Of a DNA stretch of 64,000 nucleotides, positions 49,944 to 58,929 are shown one piece after another. The notes below the pieces were generated by a model. The model did no database searches. It was not told where the DNA came from and saw only the letters and a program-made list of their open reading frames with translations. A program made the translations under genes and the position numbers. Numbering within the stretch: position 1 is the stretch's first letter; each line of letters begins with the position of its first letter. Source of the DNA: Psychromonas sp. Urea-02u-13 (GTDB taxonomy: Bacteria; Pseudomonadota; Gammaproteobacteria; Enterobacterales; Psychromonadaceae); NCBI RefSeq assembly GCF_002835995.1, contig NZ_PJBZ01000043.1, positions 62,001 to 126,000 on the forward strand, in the 5' to 3' direction.

Positions 49944-50060
49944 AGAATCTGCCTAAATTAAGGTGTAAGTAAAGTAATTAGCTATTTTAGCTTGCTTCAT
50001 CTTATTAGGTAAGTAATATTATTTTTATTCTGCATATCATAGAAAATAATGGAGTTTATC

Positions 50061-51122
50061 GTGGTACCTATTTATAAAATCTTACCTTTATTGTTGTTAT
50101 TCGTGCTTGCGGGCTGTGAAGATAATCAATTTACCGACGTGATTGGCGATAATTGGATTAAAGACCCAGAAGTGTGTCTCGAAGATACAACGCCTGTCAC
50201 TTTTAAAAAAGTCGCTTATTGGACTCCCGATGCAATTGATAGTGATAATGACAACTTAACCTTGATCAATTTTTCTTCATTAACACATGTGAATTACACG
50301 TCCATTGTTTTAAATGCCGATGGCACTTTGGTTATCCCTGCAGATGAGGAGCCTTTAGAAAATCTGGTGTTGGAAGCCCATGCGCAAAGCGTTAAAGTTG
50401 CCATTTCGATTGGAGAGTGGCAAGACGCCGATAATACTATTTTTAATCAAATCGCTAATGATAAAACGCTGACCAAAAAATTTGTAAATAATCTTATCGA
50501 TTTTATTGATGACTATGAATTAGATGGGGTTGATATTAACTGGCAAAACATCGATTCAGAATCAGAATCAGATAGCTTTAAAGCGTTACTCGAAGCGCTT
50601 TCTGATGAATTAACGCAGGAAGGTAAGTTTTTAAGTATAACAGCGCCTTCTGGTGAAGATGATAAAGCCGCTAATAAGATTTCAACCGATAACTTTCAAT
50701 ATGTTAACTTTATTAATGTATTAGCTTTTGATTCAACTAATAATGATTCGCTGCATTCGTCCCTGCAAGATGCTAAAGACGCACTGAGTTATTGGACCGA
50801 GCGTTGTGTTGTCAAAAACAAATTAGTTTTAGGTGTGCCTTTTTATTCGCGTGGTAATGCGGTGCAAAGTTATGACTACCTGATTCGTGATGATATTAGC
50901 TATGCCTGTGTTGATGAAAGTGAGCGTCGAAATTATAATGGCATTCCAACGATTGTAGAAAAAACCAATTACGCACTTTCTAATGCCGGTGGCATGATGA
51001 TGAAATCACTCGAGCAGGATATTTATCAGCGTAATAATGATGACGTTGATTTTAGTGAATACTCATTAGTAAATGTCATCAATGAAACCGTGTTAGGTAA
51101 TACAGTGAGTGTTTGTCAGTAA
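50061..51122 (+). CDS. Lipoprotein with GH18 (chitinase-like) domain lacking the catalytic acid
   Basis: 353 residues from GTG 50061, which has GGAG six bases ahead and gives a typical lipoprotein leader with LAGC (Cys19); an ATG 12 bases upstream has no RBS. The GH18 barrel is visible: KKVAYWTPDA, VKVAISIGEW (strand 3; normally SxGG), LDGVDINWQ at residues 154-162, FINVLAFDS and KLVLGVPFYSRG. In active chitinases the strand-4 motif is DGxDxDWE; here Asp becomes Asn160 and the proton donor Glu becomes Gln162. Hydrolysis is therefore unlikely; a sugar-binding or recognition role is more plausible. Monocistronic. Confidence 0.87.
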   Translation: MVPIYKILPLLLLFVLAGCEDNQFTDVIGDNWIKDPEVCLEDTTPVTFKKVAYWTPDAIDSDNDNLTLINFSSLTHVNYTSIVLNADGTLVIPADEEPLENLVLEAHAQSVKVAISIGEWQDADNTIFNQIANDKTLTKKFVNNLIDFIDDYELDGVDINWQNIDSESESDSFKALLEALSDELTQEGKFLSITAPSGEDDKAANKISTDNFQYVNFINVLAFDSTNNDSLHSSLQDAKDALSYWTERCVVKNKLVLGVPFYSRGNAVQSYDYLIRDDISYACVDESERRNYNGIPTIVEKTNYALSNAGGMMMKSLEQDIYQRNNDDVDFSEYSLVNVINETVLGNTVSVCQ

Positions 51123-51147
51123 TTGTTACTTTTGTTTAGTTACAAAG

Positions 51148-51170
51148 AGGCGCATAATGTCGCCTTTTTT
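51148..51170 (+). terminator. Terminator after the GH18 gene
   Basis: AGGCG / CGCCT stem, 8-base loop, flanked by AAAG and TTTTT. Confidence 0.7.
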
Positions 51171-51198
51171 ATCCCTCAATTTTTTAAGGTTATAAACT

Positions 51199-51792
51199 AT
51201 GCCAATTTTAACGGCGCTAAAAGAACGTAACAATTCCGCGTGTGAACTTTGTGCTGCTACGGATGAGCTATCAATTTTTGAAGTGCCACCGGCTAAAGAG
51301 CCTAATTCAGATAAATCAGTATTAGTCTGTAAAACATGCCAATCACAACTTGATAAAGAAACACCGATGGATAATAACCATTGGCGTTGTTTAAATGACA
51401 GTATGTGGAGCCAAGTACCTGCTGTGCAAGTGACTGCCTTTCGTGTATTAACACGTTTAGCAAAAACGGAAGGTTGGGCGCAGGATTTGCTTGATATGTT
51501 TTATATGGAAGATGAAACTAAAGCATGGGCTGAATACGGTGTTGCGGCGGATAACATTGAAGAAGTTGCACCAACGCGTGACTCTAACGGCACTGTGTTA
51601 GTAGCGGGTGATAATGTTACGCTCATTAAAGACCTTGATGTTAAAGGTGCTGGTTTTACGGCAAAACGTGGTACGCCAGTACGTAATATTTCAATCTTAG
51701 ATAACCCTGATCAAATTGAAGGGCGTGTTAATGGTGTACGTATCGTGCTACTAACAACTTACCTGAAAAAAATGCCTCTATTTGAAGATTAA
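51199..51792 (+). CDS. yjdM: PhnA/YjdM family zinc-ribbon protein
   Basis: 197 residues. An N-terminal zinc ribbon (CELCAATDEL and CKTCQSQLD) leads to the PhnA domain DSNGTVLVAGDNVTLIKDLDVKG, KRGTPVRNISILDNPDQIEGRVNG. Despite the old name, PhnA/YjdM is not a phosphonatase; its cellular role is unknown. The long form here has an inserted central region (NDSMWSQVPAVQVTAFRVL) relative to the ~110-residue E. coli protein. Start: ATG after AAGGTTATAAACT. Confidence 0.9.
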   Translation: MPILTALKERNNSACELCAATDELSIFEVPPAKEPNSDKSVLVCKTCQSQLDKETPMDNNHWRCLNDSMWSQVPAVQVTAFRVLTRLAKTEGWAQDLLDMFYMEDETKAWAEYGVAADNIEEVAPTRDSNGTVLVAGDNVTLIKDLDVKGAGFTAKRGTPVRNISILDNPDQIEGRVNGVRIVLLTTYLKKMPLFED

Positions 51793-51937
51793 TAGAATAA
51801 GTCGGACATAATTTCGACAAGTTATTCTTTTTTAAAGCCTATTTTGTGATTTGTATTGAAACTATCAGACAAATATCAATATAGGTTTTTTTATATCTGC
51901 CATACTTGCTCCAATTTTTTATAAAATGGAGTTTGTT

Positions 51938-52360
51938 ATGCTCGAATACCTCGCACTTGGCATCTTAGTGTTTGTCGCCCTGACCCTTTTCTACGGCATT
52001 ATTGTCATTCATGATATCCCTTATGAGATTGCTAAGCACCGCAATCACCCACAGCAAGACGCATTACACGTGGCTGGCTGGGTTAGTTTATTTACCTTAC
52101 ATGTTTTATGGCCTTTCTTATGGATCTGGGCAACACTTTATCGTGAAGATAGAGGCTGGGGATTCAGTGAAAAAGGCAATGTGGCAGTCGATAACAGCGC
52201 CAATGAAGCACAATTTAAAGTGCTCAACGAACGCATTGAAAAATTAGAAAAATCATTGCAAGAAAGCAAACAAAATAGAGCGCCAGAGCCACAAACAACA
52301 CATGACTCATTCAGTGAGATTGAGGGCAGTATCATTGCCGATCAAGAGGGAAGTAAATAA
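51938..52360 (+). CDS. yibI: DUF3302 inner-membrane protein (YibI/YiaW type)
   Basis: 140 residues. Two N-terminal membrane segments (LALGILVFVALTLFYGIIVI and WVSLFTLHVLWPFLWIWAT), with IPYEIAKHRNHPQQDALHVAGW between, then a cytoplasmic coiled-coil tail. The E. coli homologues precede the HlyD-like YibH or AaeA-type subunits, as here. ATG 51938 has GGAG 7 bases ahead and is preferred to the ATG 12 bases upstream. Its stop shares a base with the next start (TAATG). Confidence 0.85.
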   Translation: MLEYLALGILVFVALTLFYGIIVIHDIPYEIAKHRNHPQQDALHVAGWVSLFTLHVLWPFLWIWATLYREDRGWGFSEKGNVAVDNSANEAQFKVLNERIEKLEKSLQESKQNRAPEPQTTHDSFSEIEGSIIADQEGSK

Positions 52361-53322
52361 TGGATTTAATACTGGTATTAACCTACACAGCTATCTGTGT
52401 CGCTATTTTTAAAATTTTCAAAATCCCGTTGAACAAATGGACTGTGCCAACAGCCGTGTTAGGCGGCATTATATTGATCGGTACGCTGATCATGTTAATG
52501 AACTATAACCACCCTTATTCTGAAACATCACGTGAATACTTTGTATCAACACCTGTTGTACCGGCTGTTCGCGGTAAAGTTATTTCGGTTAATGTTGAAG
52601 CAAATGTGCCGATTAAAAAAGGCCACTTGTTATTTACGATTGACCCTGTTCCTTTTCAAAACAAAGTTGACTCGTTAAATGCCCAACTTGTTTCTGCTAA
52701 GTTAGATTATGATCGAGCAGTAGAGCTGAAAAAAAGAAAGATTGGTAAGCAACGTGATGTGGATATTACCAAAGCTAAAATGGATGATTTAACCGCTAAA
52801 CTCGGTGATGCACAATACGATTTAGATCGTACTGAAGTACGTGCACTAAGTGACGGATACGTTACTCAGATGTTAGTTTATCCAGGTTTGTACGTTGTGC
52901 CTATGCCACTGCGTCCGGCGATGGTATTTGTACAGCATGATTCATTTGCTTATATCGGTTGGTATCGCCAAAACAGTGCGATGCGTTTAAAAGCAGGTTT
53001 TGAAGCAGAGATAGCTTTTGATGCCTTACCGGGTAAAGTGTTTACTGGTGAAGTAGTTAAAGTATTGCCTGTGCTAGCTGAAGGTGAAGTGCAAGCGAAT
53101 GGTACTATGATTCGACTTGGCTTAACGGGTCGTATCGCTGGGCGAATTCCAGTACAACTTAAGATCACTGACCCACGTTTTGCTGAGTTTGCTCAGCATG
53201 TACCGGGTGGGTCGTACGGTCAAAGTGCGATTTATTCCGATAGTTTTGCGCATGTTTCTATTATGCGTAAAATAATATTACGTATGTCATCATGGATGAG
53301 TTACTTCTTCCCGTTCCATTAG
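52360..53322 (+). CDS. yibH: HlyD-family membrane fusion protein (YibH type)
   Basis: 320 residues. One N-terminal membrane anchor, then the biotinyl-lipoyl-like half motifs (VVPAVRGKVISVNVEANVPI and RALSDGYVTQMLVYPGLYV), a short alpha hairpin between them, and the beta-barrel domain. Periplasmic adaptor of an efflux assembly; no transporter partner is encoded beside it, only the DUF3302 protein, which may substitute as the inner-membrane part. Translationally coupled to yibI. Confidence 0.88.
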   Translation: MDLILVLTYTAICVAIFKIFKIPLNKWTVPTAVLGGIILIGTLIMLMNYNHPYSETSREYFVSTPVVPAVRGKVISVNVEANVPIKKGHLLFTIDPVPFQNKVDSLNAQLVSAKLDYDRAVELKKRKIGKQRDVDITKAKMDDLTAKLGDAQYDLDRTEVRALSDGYVTQMLVYPGLYVVPMPLRPAMVFVQHDSFAYIGWYRQNSAMRLKAGFEAEIAFDALPGKVFTGEVVKVLPVLAEGEVQANGTMIRLGLTGRIAGRIPVQLKITDPRFAEFAQHVPGGSYGQSAIYSDSFAHVSIMRKIILRMSSWMSYFFPFH

Positions 53323-53344
53323 GCGAGAAGGAAGTATAAAAAAT

Positions 53345-53375
53345 AAAAAGCGAGTTAGTTAACTCGCTTTTTTTT
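53345..53375 (+). terminator. Terminator after yibH
   Basis: AAAAAGCGAGTTA / TAACTCGCTTTTT with a 2-base centre and a T8 tail. Confidence 0.93.
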
Positions 53376-53401
53376 GATCAAAATTTAATAGGGAGTCTTA
53401 C

Positions 53402-54616
53402 ATGGCAGAGCATATCGTTATATTAACCATTGCGGTGTTGGTATTAGCTTATGGGTATATATCCAAGGCATTAACACGTTTTAATATTTCAGGTCCGATG
53501 ATATTCACCGGGTTAGGCTTGTTAATCTCACCACTATTATTAAACCTTTCTGAGATGGAAGTGAACGCTGAATTTGTCACTATCATTGTTGAGTTAGCAC
53601 TGGTGTTGGTTCTGTTTAGCGATGCGGCTTTATTAGATTTAAAACTACTACGTCAATCATGGAAGTTACCTGCGCGCTTGTTATTAATTGGTTTACCTCT
53701 GACAATTCTTGCCGGTACGTTTGTCGCGCAACTTATTTTCCCCGATGAGCCTGCTATATACATGTTATTACTGGCGTTGTTATTAACACCAACGGATGCC
53801 GCGTTAGGTAAAGCTGTGGTCTCTGATCCAAGTGTTCCGGCTAAAATTCGTTCTACTATTAATGTTGAAAGTGGCCTGAATGATGGCATTATATTCCCGA
53901 TTGTTATTACTGTTGTTGCAATGATTGTCAGTGGACTCAGTGATAGTGGAGACAGCGGTTGGCTAAGCTATGTGTTACAACAGGTTGTGTTTGGCGCGTT
54001 AGTGGGGGCATTTGTGGGTTATGTGGGCACTAAGCTAACCATGCAGTCTATTAAGCATCACTGGATGCAACATAGTTATCAGAATTTGATCCCTATTGCA
54101 TTAGCCATTGTTGCTTTTTACCTTGCTGAAGTATTTCACGGTAATGGGTTTATCGCTGCTTTTTTTGCCGGTTTATATGCGGGTAATACTAGCCAACCTA
54201 TGCGTGATCATATTGAAGAGTTTGCAGAGAGTGAAGGGGAGTTATTTGTATTGATCAGCTTCTTCTTGTTTGGCCTTGCTTTTGTCCCTGTCACGTTTGA
54301 ATACATTAACCTAGATATTATTATCTATTCATTATTAAGTTTAACTGTATTACGTATGGTGCCCGTTATTATCTGCCTGATGGGTGCAAAGCTTGATGGT
54401 AGAAAAATAGACTTTTTAACGATGGCTTTTATCGCTTGGTTTGGGCCCAGAGGAATCGCTTCTATTTTGTATGTGTTAATCGTAGCGCACGAGGTAGGGG
54501 GTGTTGCCGGTTTTGAAACGATTTATGCGGTGGTAACTGTGACTGTCTTAATGAGTATTGTGGCGCATGGCTTAAGCGCGCAACCGTTAGCAAATTGGTA
54601 CAGTAAAAAGCATTAA
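53402..54616 (+). CDS. CPA1 family monovalent cation:proton antiporter
   Basis: 404 residues, about twelve helices. Matches the Na+/H+ exchanger fold: LALVLVLFSDAALLDLKLLR, LLTPTDAALGKAVVSDPSVP, the ion-binding ESGLNDGIIFPI (NhaP/NHE-type ESxxND), and FGPRGIASILYVLI. The ND pair marks the CPA1 branch, usually electroneutral sodium-proton exchange. It lacks the long cytoplasmic C-terminus of eukaryotic NHE. Start with AGGGAGTCTTAC. Monocistronic. Confidence 0.93.
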   Translation: MAEHIVILTIAVLVLAYGYISKALTRFNISGPMIFTGLGLLISPLLLNLSEMEVNAEFVTIIVELALVLVLFSDAALLDLKLLRQSWKLPARLLLIGLPLTILAGTFVAQLIFPDEPAIYMLLLALLLTPTDAALGKAVVSDPSVPAKIRSTINVESGLNDGIIFPIVITVVAMIVSGLSDSGDSGWLSYVLQQVVFGALVGAFVGYVGTKLTMQSIKHHWMQHSYQNLIPIALAIVAFYLAEVFHGNGFIAAFFAGLYAGNTSQPMRDHIEEFAESEGELFVLISFFLFGLAFVPVTFEYINLDIIIYSLLSLTVLRMVPVIICLMGAKLDGRKIDFLTMAFIAWFGPRGIASILYVLIVAHEVGGVAGFETIYAVVTVTVLMSIVAHGLSAQPLANWYSKKH

Positions 54617-54664
54617 ATAGTGTGTTTTTTTAGTTCTAAAGATGAAGGGTAATTAAGTCGGGAA

Positions 54665-54705
54665 ATAACCAAGCGTGGATGTCGGTATTGTCCACGCTTG
54701 GTTAT
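54665..54705. terminator. Shared hairpin between the antiporter and tsdA genes
   Basis: ATAACCAAGCGTGGA / TCCACGCTTGGTTAT, a perfect 15-base stem with an 11-base loop between convergent genes. No poly-T, but strong base pairing. Confidence 0.7.
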
Positions 54706-54727
54706 CTATTAATGACGATTCGTTATC

Positions 54728-55780
54728 TTAGAAAGCTTCGCTACCTACGGTTTTATCATTAACGACTTTACCGTAATAACCTTGGTGATTATGATACTTT
54801 TTAGCGGTCTCAGATACATCGCCTTTAAAGCGAGGGTCTTGAGGACGCTCATGACTATTAATGAAAGCAGCAACATCCCACGCCTGTTGATAAGAAAGTT
54901 GCTCACCTTTGGCAATGGGCATATTTTCGTAAATGAAATTAGCAGCCGTATTCACGCGATGCATACCCGCTCCCCAGTTGAAAGAGTCTTTTCCCCATAG
55001 CGCGGGAATGTATTGCACACCTGCTTCTTTTAAGCCTTCACCCGATTTCCCGTGGCAGCTTGCGCATGAACTGTTGTAAACAATTTCGCCACGCTCCAGT
55101 GAGGGCTCAAGTTCTGCTTTAGGAATTTTAGGATAACTACGACCGGGTAATTTAGCGCGTTTACTCATAGGTAGTTGAGCTGCGACGGCCTTTGGCATTT
55201 TAAAGTTTTCTGCGTTACCGCCAATCTGTAGCATTTCATCACTTAAAACAGGTACTGGCTGGTTTTCAAGACCATGTTTATCCATCAGTCCACCCATTGC
55301 TAACCAGTAGGAATAAGCGCTGATAGCAATTAATTCGGGAGAGTCTTTGGCCGGTGCTTTACCATCCATTGAATAAGTGAAACAGCCCTGTAGACGTTCA
55401 TAGAAGTCATTCACTTTATCATTTTTCTTACGATAAGCGGGGTAGGCCATATAGGCCCCCCATAAAGGGGCAGAATTGGCTTTTGCACCTGCTTGCATAT
55501 GACAGTTCACACAGTTTTGTTGATTGTTTACGTAGGTACCTTGCATGCTCTGGCTGTTGACAAAAAGGGCGTAACCCTTTTTTACTTTATCGCCAAATTC
55601 ACCCTCGGGAATACGGGTCAAATCACGTGTTTGAATATGCTCTCCGATTTCTGATTTTTTTGCATCGGGTAATTCAGATTGGCTATCCACTAATGCTTCT
55701 TTAGCGAAGGCCTGTGGTATTAGCATCATAGTAATCAATGCGCCGATGATCTTAGATTTGGCAGTTAACTGTATTCTCAT
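54728..55780 (-). CDS. tsdA: Diheme cytochrome c, thiosulfate dehydrogenase TsdA type
   Basis: 350 residues; signal peptide ending AFA (about residue 26). Heme sites CVNCH (90-94) and CASCH further on. The segment APLWGAYMAYPAYRKKN, the RLQGCFTYSMDGKAP stretch with Cys133 and the AYSYWLAMG block are characteristic of TsdA, where a cysteine is the unusual axial ligand of heme 1; Cys133 is the candidate here, 39 residues after the heme-binding His. TsdA interconverts thiosulfate and tetrathionate in the periplasm. RBS AGAGGAATTAAA. It starts 10 bases after the IS-disrupted cytochrome c4 gene, its likely electron partner, so expression may be affected. Confidence 0.85.
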   Translation of the reverse strand: MRIQLTAKSKIIGALITMMLIPQAFAKEALVDSQSELPDAKKSEIGEHIQTRDLTRIPEGEFGDKVKKGYALFVNSQSMQGTYVNNQQNCVNCHMQAGAKANSAPLWGAYMAYPAYRKKNDKVNDFYERLQGCFTYSMDGKAPAKDSPELIAISAYSYWLAMGGLMDKHGLENQPVPVLSDEMLQIGGNAENFKMPKAVAAQLPMSKRAKLPGRSYPKIPKAELEPSLERGEIVYNSSCASCHGKSGEGLKEAGVQYIPALWGKDSFNWGAGMHRVNTAANFIYENMPIAKGEQLSYQQAWDVAAFINSHERPQDPRFKGDVSETAKKYHNHQGYYGKVVNDKTVGSEAF

Positions 55781-55790
55781 TTTAATTCCT

Positions 55791-56206
55791 CTATTTTATC
55801 GAAGCAAAATATGCTGCCAATTGTTTAATTTCTGTTTTTGTTAATTGACTGGCAATGGTGCTCATCACCTTAGTGGTATCGCCACGTCTAAGCCCTGATT
55901 GCCACTGTTGTAATTGTATTTCGAGATACTCTGGACGTTGATTAGCAAGTCGGGGCACATCTGCGACACCCATACCGCTCGCACCGTGGCAGGTAGCACA
56001 GGCTGGAATATTACGAGACCAATCTCCCTGATATACTAAACGACGCGCAGGATCGCTAATTTTAGCGTGATCGCCACGAAATTCGAGTGATGTTATTTCA
56101 GGTAAGGGTTGTGATACAAAGAAGGCAAGAATGGTTTCTCTTTCTTTAGGGTCAGCCAGTAATCCTGCCATGGGTGTCATCATTAAATTAACGCGACGAC
56201 CGGTTC
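55791..56206 (-). pseudogene. 3' part of an IS-interrupted diheme cytochrome c4 (tsdB-like)
   Basis: Encodes RTGRRVNLMMTPMAGLLADP followed by the second heme domain with CATCHGASGMG and a C-terminal QLAAYFASIK. Joined to the 5' part across the IS after removing one target copy, the frame is continuous for 204 residues, the usual cytochrome c4 size. Without its signal peptide this half could not be matured even if translated from the internal ATG at 56183. The pairing with tsdA suggests TsdB, which takes electrons from TsdA. Confidence 0.88.
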
Positions 56207-56212
56207 TAAATA
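56207..56212. repeat. Target-site duplication, left copy
   Basis: TAAATA directly flanks the IS; the matching copy is at 57226-57231. Six bases is within the range of IS982-family insertions. Confidence 0.85.
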
Positions 56213-57225
56213 ACCTGAATTCTGGATAACTGAATAAAAAATTGAACTAAATGCCCACCTAGCGATCAGATCTTTCGACCAAGAAACGATTTGAAAGCAA
56301 AAAAGGTGGGCAGATGGATAACTTAGTGGAAATATTTTGTGATGTCGATGATTTTTGTCATCAATTTTCATCTAAATGGGAAGCGCAATTACTTTCTGAT
56401 GGAACTCGCAAACGCAGACGTAAATCTAAAATGACGACAAGTGAGCGTATGACTATTGTGATCGCATTTCATCAATCAAATCATAGAGATTTCAAGAACT
56501 TCTATATCGGTTTAGTCCAACGATATTGGACTGAATTCTTTCCTGAACTCCTGAGTTATACCCGTTTTATCAATACCATGTCAGGCCTTATTGTGCCTAT
56601 GTGTGCTTATTTTCAAACCGTTAAAGGTAAGCCAACAGGAATTGCATTTGTAGACTCTACAAGCCTTAAGGTATGCCACAACATCCGCATCCCTCGTAAT
56701 CGAGTCTTTTCAGGTAGTGCTAAGCGTGGGAAAGGGACAATGGGTTGGTTTTTCGGTTTTAAGCTTCATTTACTGATTAACCATAAAGGCGAAATCCTTT
56801 CATTGAATATTTCACCTGGTAATACGAACGATCGCTCTCCAATACCTGATTTATGTAAAAATCTGACAGGGAAGTTGTATGCAGATAAGGGATACATCGG
56901 TAAAAAGTTGAGTCAAACATTGAAGGAATCTGATATTGACTTAGTAACGACTGTGCGTAAAAATATGAAAGCTAAAGTAATATCAGCCTTTGATAGAGCT
57001 ATGTTATCAAAGAGATACATCATCGAAACAGTGAACGACCAACTGAAGAACATATCTCAAATAGAGCATAGCCGTCATCGTAGCGGAACAGGTTTCATGC
57101 TTAATGTTATTTCAGGAATAGTGGCTTATTGTTTAAAAAAACAAAAGCCACGTATTAAGCTGTCGGATAGCGAACTGTCTGTGATGAGTGCTTAGATAAT
57201 ACTGTTTCTTATCCAGATCTCAGGT
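56213..57225 (+). mobile_element. IS982-family insertion sequence (complete)
   Basis: 1013 bases. Terminal inverted repeats start ACCTGAATTCTGGATAA on the left and ACCTGAGATCTGGATAA read from the right (15 of 17 match), and TAAATA is duplicated at both sides. It contains one full transposase gene. The ends beginning ACC and the transposase type fit IS982. Nearly identical ends and a clean target repeat point to a fairly recent insertion. It splits the minus-strand cytochrome gene in opposite orientation. Confidence 0.93.
56314..57195 (+). CDS. IS982-family transposase
   Basis: 293 residues, DDE-type. MDNLVEIFCDVDDFCHQF is the typical start; catalytic residues are likely the Asp in GIAFVDSTSLKVC, the Asp in LYADKGYIGKKL and the Glu in RYIIETVNDQLKN. 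The frame is open from start to stop, so the element may still move. It ends 30 bases before the right IS end. Confidence 0.95.
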   Translation: MDNLVEIFCDVDDFCHQFSSKWEAQLLSDGTRKRRRKSKMTTSERMTIVIAFHQSNHRDFKNFYIGLVQRYWTEFFPELLSYTRFINTMSGLIVPMCAYFQTVKGKPTGIAFVDSTSLKVCHNIRIPRNRVFSGSAKRGKGTMGWFFGFKLHLLINHKGEILSLNISPGNTNDRSPIPDLCKNLTGKLYADKGYIGKKLSQTLKESDIDLVTTVRKNMKAKVISAFDRAMLSKRYIIETVNDQLKNISQIEHSRHRSGTGFMLNVISGIVAYCLKKQKPRIKLSDSELSVMSA

Positions 57226-57424
57226 TAAATAAGTTTATTTGCTGATCTAAGTATTTTTCATCTAAGCCTGCGAGCCTAGGGGTAAAATTCTTTACGCCTT
57301 CTCCCTTTAATCCGTGGCATGACTGACAAGTTTGCAAGGTGGTTAATGAAGTTGCGGAGGCAAACAAAGGAATGATCAAGGTAAGTAAGCAAACAAACCG
57401 GGTTATTGTTATATTTTTTAGCAT
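57226..57424 (-). pseudogene. 5' part of the IS-interrupted cytochrome c4 (tsdB-like)
   Basis: Starts at ATG 57424 with a signal peptide (ITRFVCLLTLIIPLFASA) and first heme site CQSCHGLKGEG, then LAGLDEKYLDQQINLF, where the IS enters. The truncated frame reads 4-5 IS-derived residues and stops. A lone heme-1 half could be exported but would lack the second heme domain. The 66 coding codons join in frame to the 3' part (199 + 416 = 615 bases). Confidence 0.88.
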
Positions 57425-57810
57425 GCACAGCTCTCATTAGGGAGGAAAGCTAGATTATAGTCTGAAAAATTGTAATGTGGCTTTATGAGTGTCGATAAAG
57501 TATTAACAATTAAGTACAAATCTGTAACAAAAAGAAAATTAGCATCCAAAGAATACTCATTCAATTTTTTATGAATTAATGATGATTAAATTCTATTTCT
57601 GTGTTTATAAGCCTTAAATGAAAATGTTAAATACCTATAAATGAGTGGTTTTATTGGTGCAGTGTGGGATTGTGTATTTAATTATGCGGGGGAAAAATCG
57701 AGGAGAATGTTGTTAATTGAGTAATAAACCTCATAAACTCTCTTGTTTAAAGCGACTTCATGAGGTCTTTTTTTACTAATTAAGATTGACTATTAATGAT
57801 TATCTAAGAC
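57425..57810 (-). other. 386-base intergenic region between pyrC and the cytochrome operon
   Basis: No gene of reasonable length on either strand. It should contain the promoter of the cytochrome c4-tsdA operon near its left side. ACCTCAT / ATGAGGT arms at about 57730-57763 followed by CTTTTTTT on the plus strand form a terminator-like hairpin; its orientation does not fit pyrC well. Confidence 0.45.
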
Positions 57811-58842
57811 TTACCAAAGAATCTTCCAATTTACCGCTTCACCGGCTTTAATTGGTACCACTTTGTTTTCACCAAAGTTTAATACCGCTGGTACTTCCCA
57901 TGGCGCTTTATGCAGATCAATCGTATCTGTATTACGTGGCAAGTTATAAAAATCAGGACCATTAAAGCTGGTAAATGCTTCTAGTTTATCCAGTGCACCC
58001 GCTTCTTCAAATACTTCTGCGTATAATTCAACGGCTGCAAATGCCGTGTATGAGCCTGCACAACCACAGCCTGATTCTTTACTTTCTTTTGTATGTGGCG
58101 CTGAATCAGTACCGATGAAGAATTTATTTGAACCGCTTGTTGCAGCTTCAATTAATGCTTGCTGGTGGGTATTACGTTTTAGAATCGGTAAGCAGTAAAA
58201 ATGCGGTTTAATACCACCGACTAACATATGATTACGGTTATACATTAAGTGATGTACAGTAATAGTCGCTGCTACATTTGGGCCCGAATTTGTTACAAAA
58301 TCAGCCGCGTTCTTAGTGGTGATATGCTCTAATACGATTTTAAGATCAGGGTATTCAGCAACAAGGGGCGCAAGAACTGTTTTTAAGAACTGCTCTTCGC
58401 GGTCAAAAATATCCACGTCGTTAGTTGTTACTTCGCCATGAACAAGTAATAACATGCCCACTTCTTGCATTGCCACTAATGCTTCTTTGATATTAGCGGT
58501 TGATGTTACGCCTGAATCAGAGTTAGTTGTTGCGCCTGCAGGGTAAAGTTTAGCGGCTACAACTAAACCAGATGCTTTTGCTTTTTTGATTTCAGCTGCA
58601 GTGGTTTTGTCTGTCAGGTAAAGCACCATTAATGGTGTAAACGTGGGCATTGGATTAGCTGCCATAATGCGTTGTTGGTAAGCTTCTGCAAGTTCAGTTG
58701 TTGTCACTGGAGGCATAAGATTAGGCATTATAATCGCACGGCCCATGTAGCGGCTAGTATCGCGCACAGTATCTTTTAAAACATCGCCGTCACGTAAATG
58801 TACATGCCAGTCGTCTGGGCGGGTGATCGTTAATTTAGTCAT
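57811..58842 (-). CDS. pyrC: Dihydroorotase (class II, homodimeric)
   Basis: 343 residues (E. coli 348). Zinc TIM-barrel amidohydrolase closing carbamoyl-aspartate to dihydroorotate. Metal motif [10 protein letters not shown] near the start, carboxylated Lys in [13 protein letters not shown], histidines in LLVHGEVT and LEHITTK, and the catalytic Asp in [15 protein letters not shown]. The [10 protein letters not shown] loop is the usual class II active-site loop. It begins 87 bases after the HemF-like gene. Confidence 0.97.
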   Translation of the reverse strand: MTKLTITRPDDWHVHLRDGDVLKDTVRDTSRYMGRAIIMPNLMPPVTTTELAEAYQQRIMAANPMPTFTPLMVLYLTDKTTAAEIKKAKASGLVVAAKLYPAGATTNSDSGVTSTANIKEALVAMQEVGMLLLVHGEVTTNDVDIFDREEQFLKTVLAPLVAEYPDLKIVLEHITTKNAADFVTNSGPNVAATITVHHLMYNRNHMLVGGIKPHFYCLPILKRNTHQQALIEAATSGSNKFFIGTDSAPHTKESKESGCGCAGSYTAFAAVELYAEVFEEAGALDKLEAFTSFNGPDFYNLPRNTDTIDLHKAPWEVPAVLNFGENKVVPIKAGEAVNWKILW

Positions 58843-58929
58843 TTGCTACTCTCCAAGAATTTTGCGTTATATTATAACTTTTTAGAACATATTTCACTGA
58901 TAAACCAAGAATTTTCATCTTTGATTTAT

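Noticed and set aside
57728-57774. Terminator-like hairpin after the IS region
   Set aside because: Not assigned as a gene terminator: its poly-T is on the plus strand, where no intact gene ends nearby other than the transposase more than 500 bases away.
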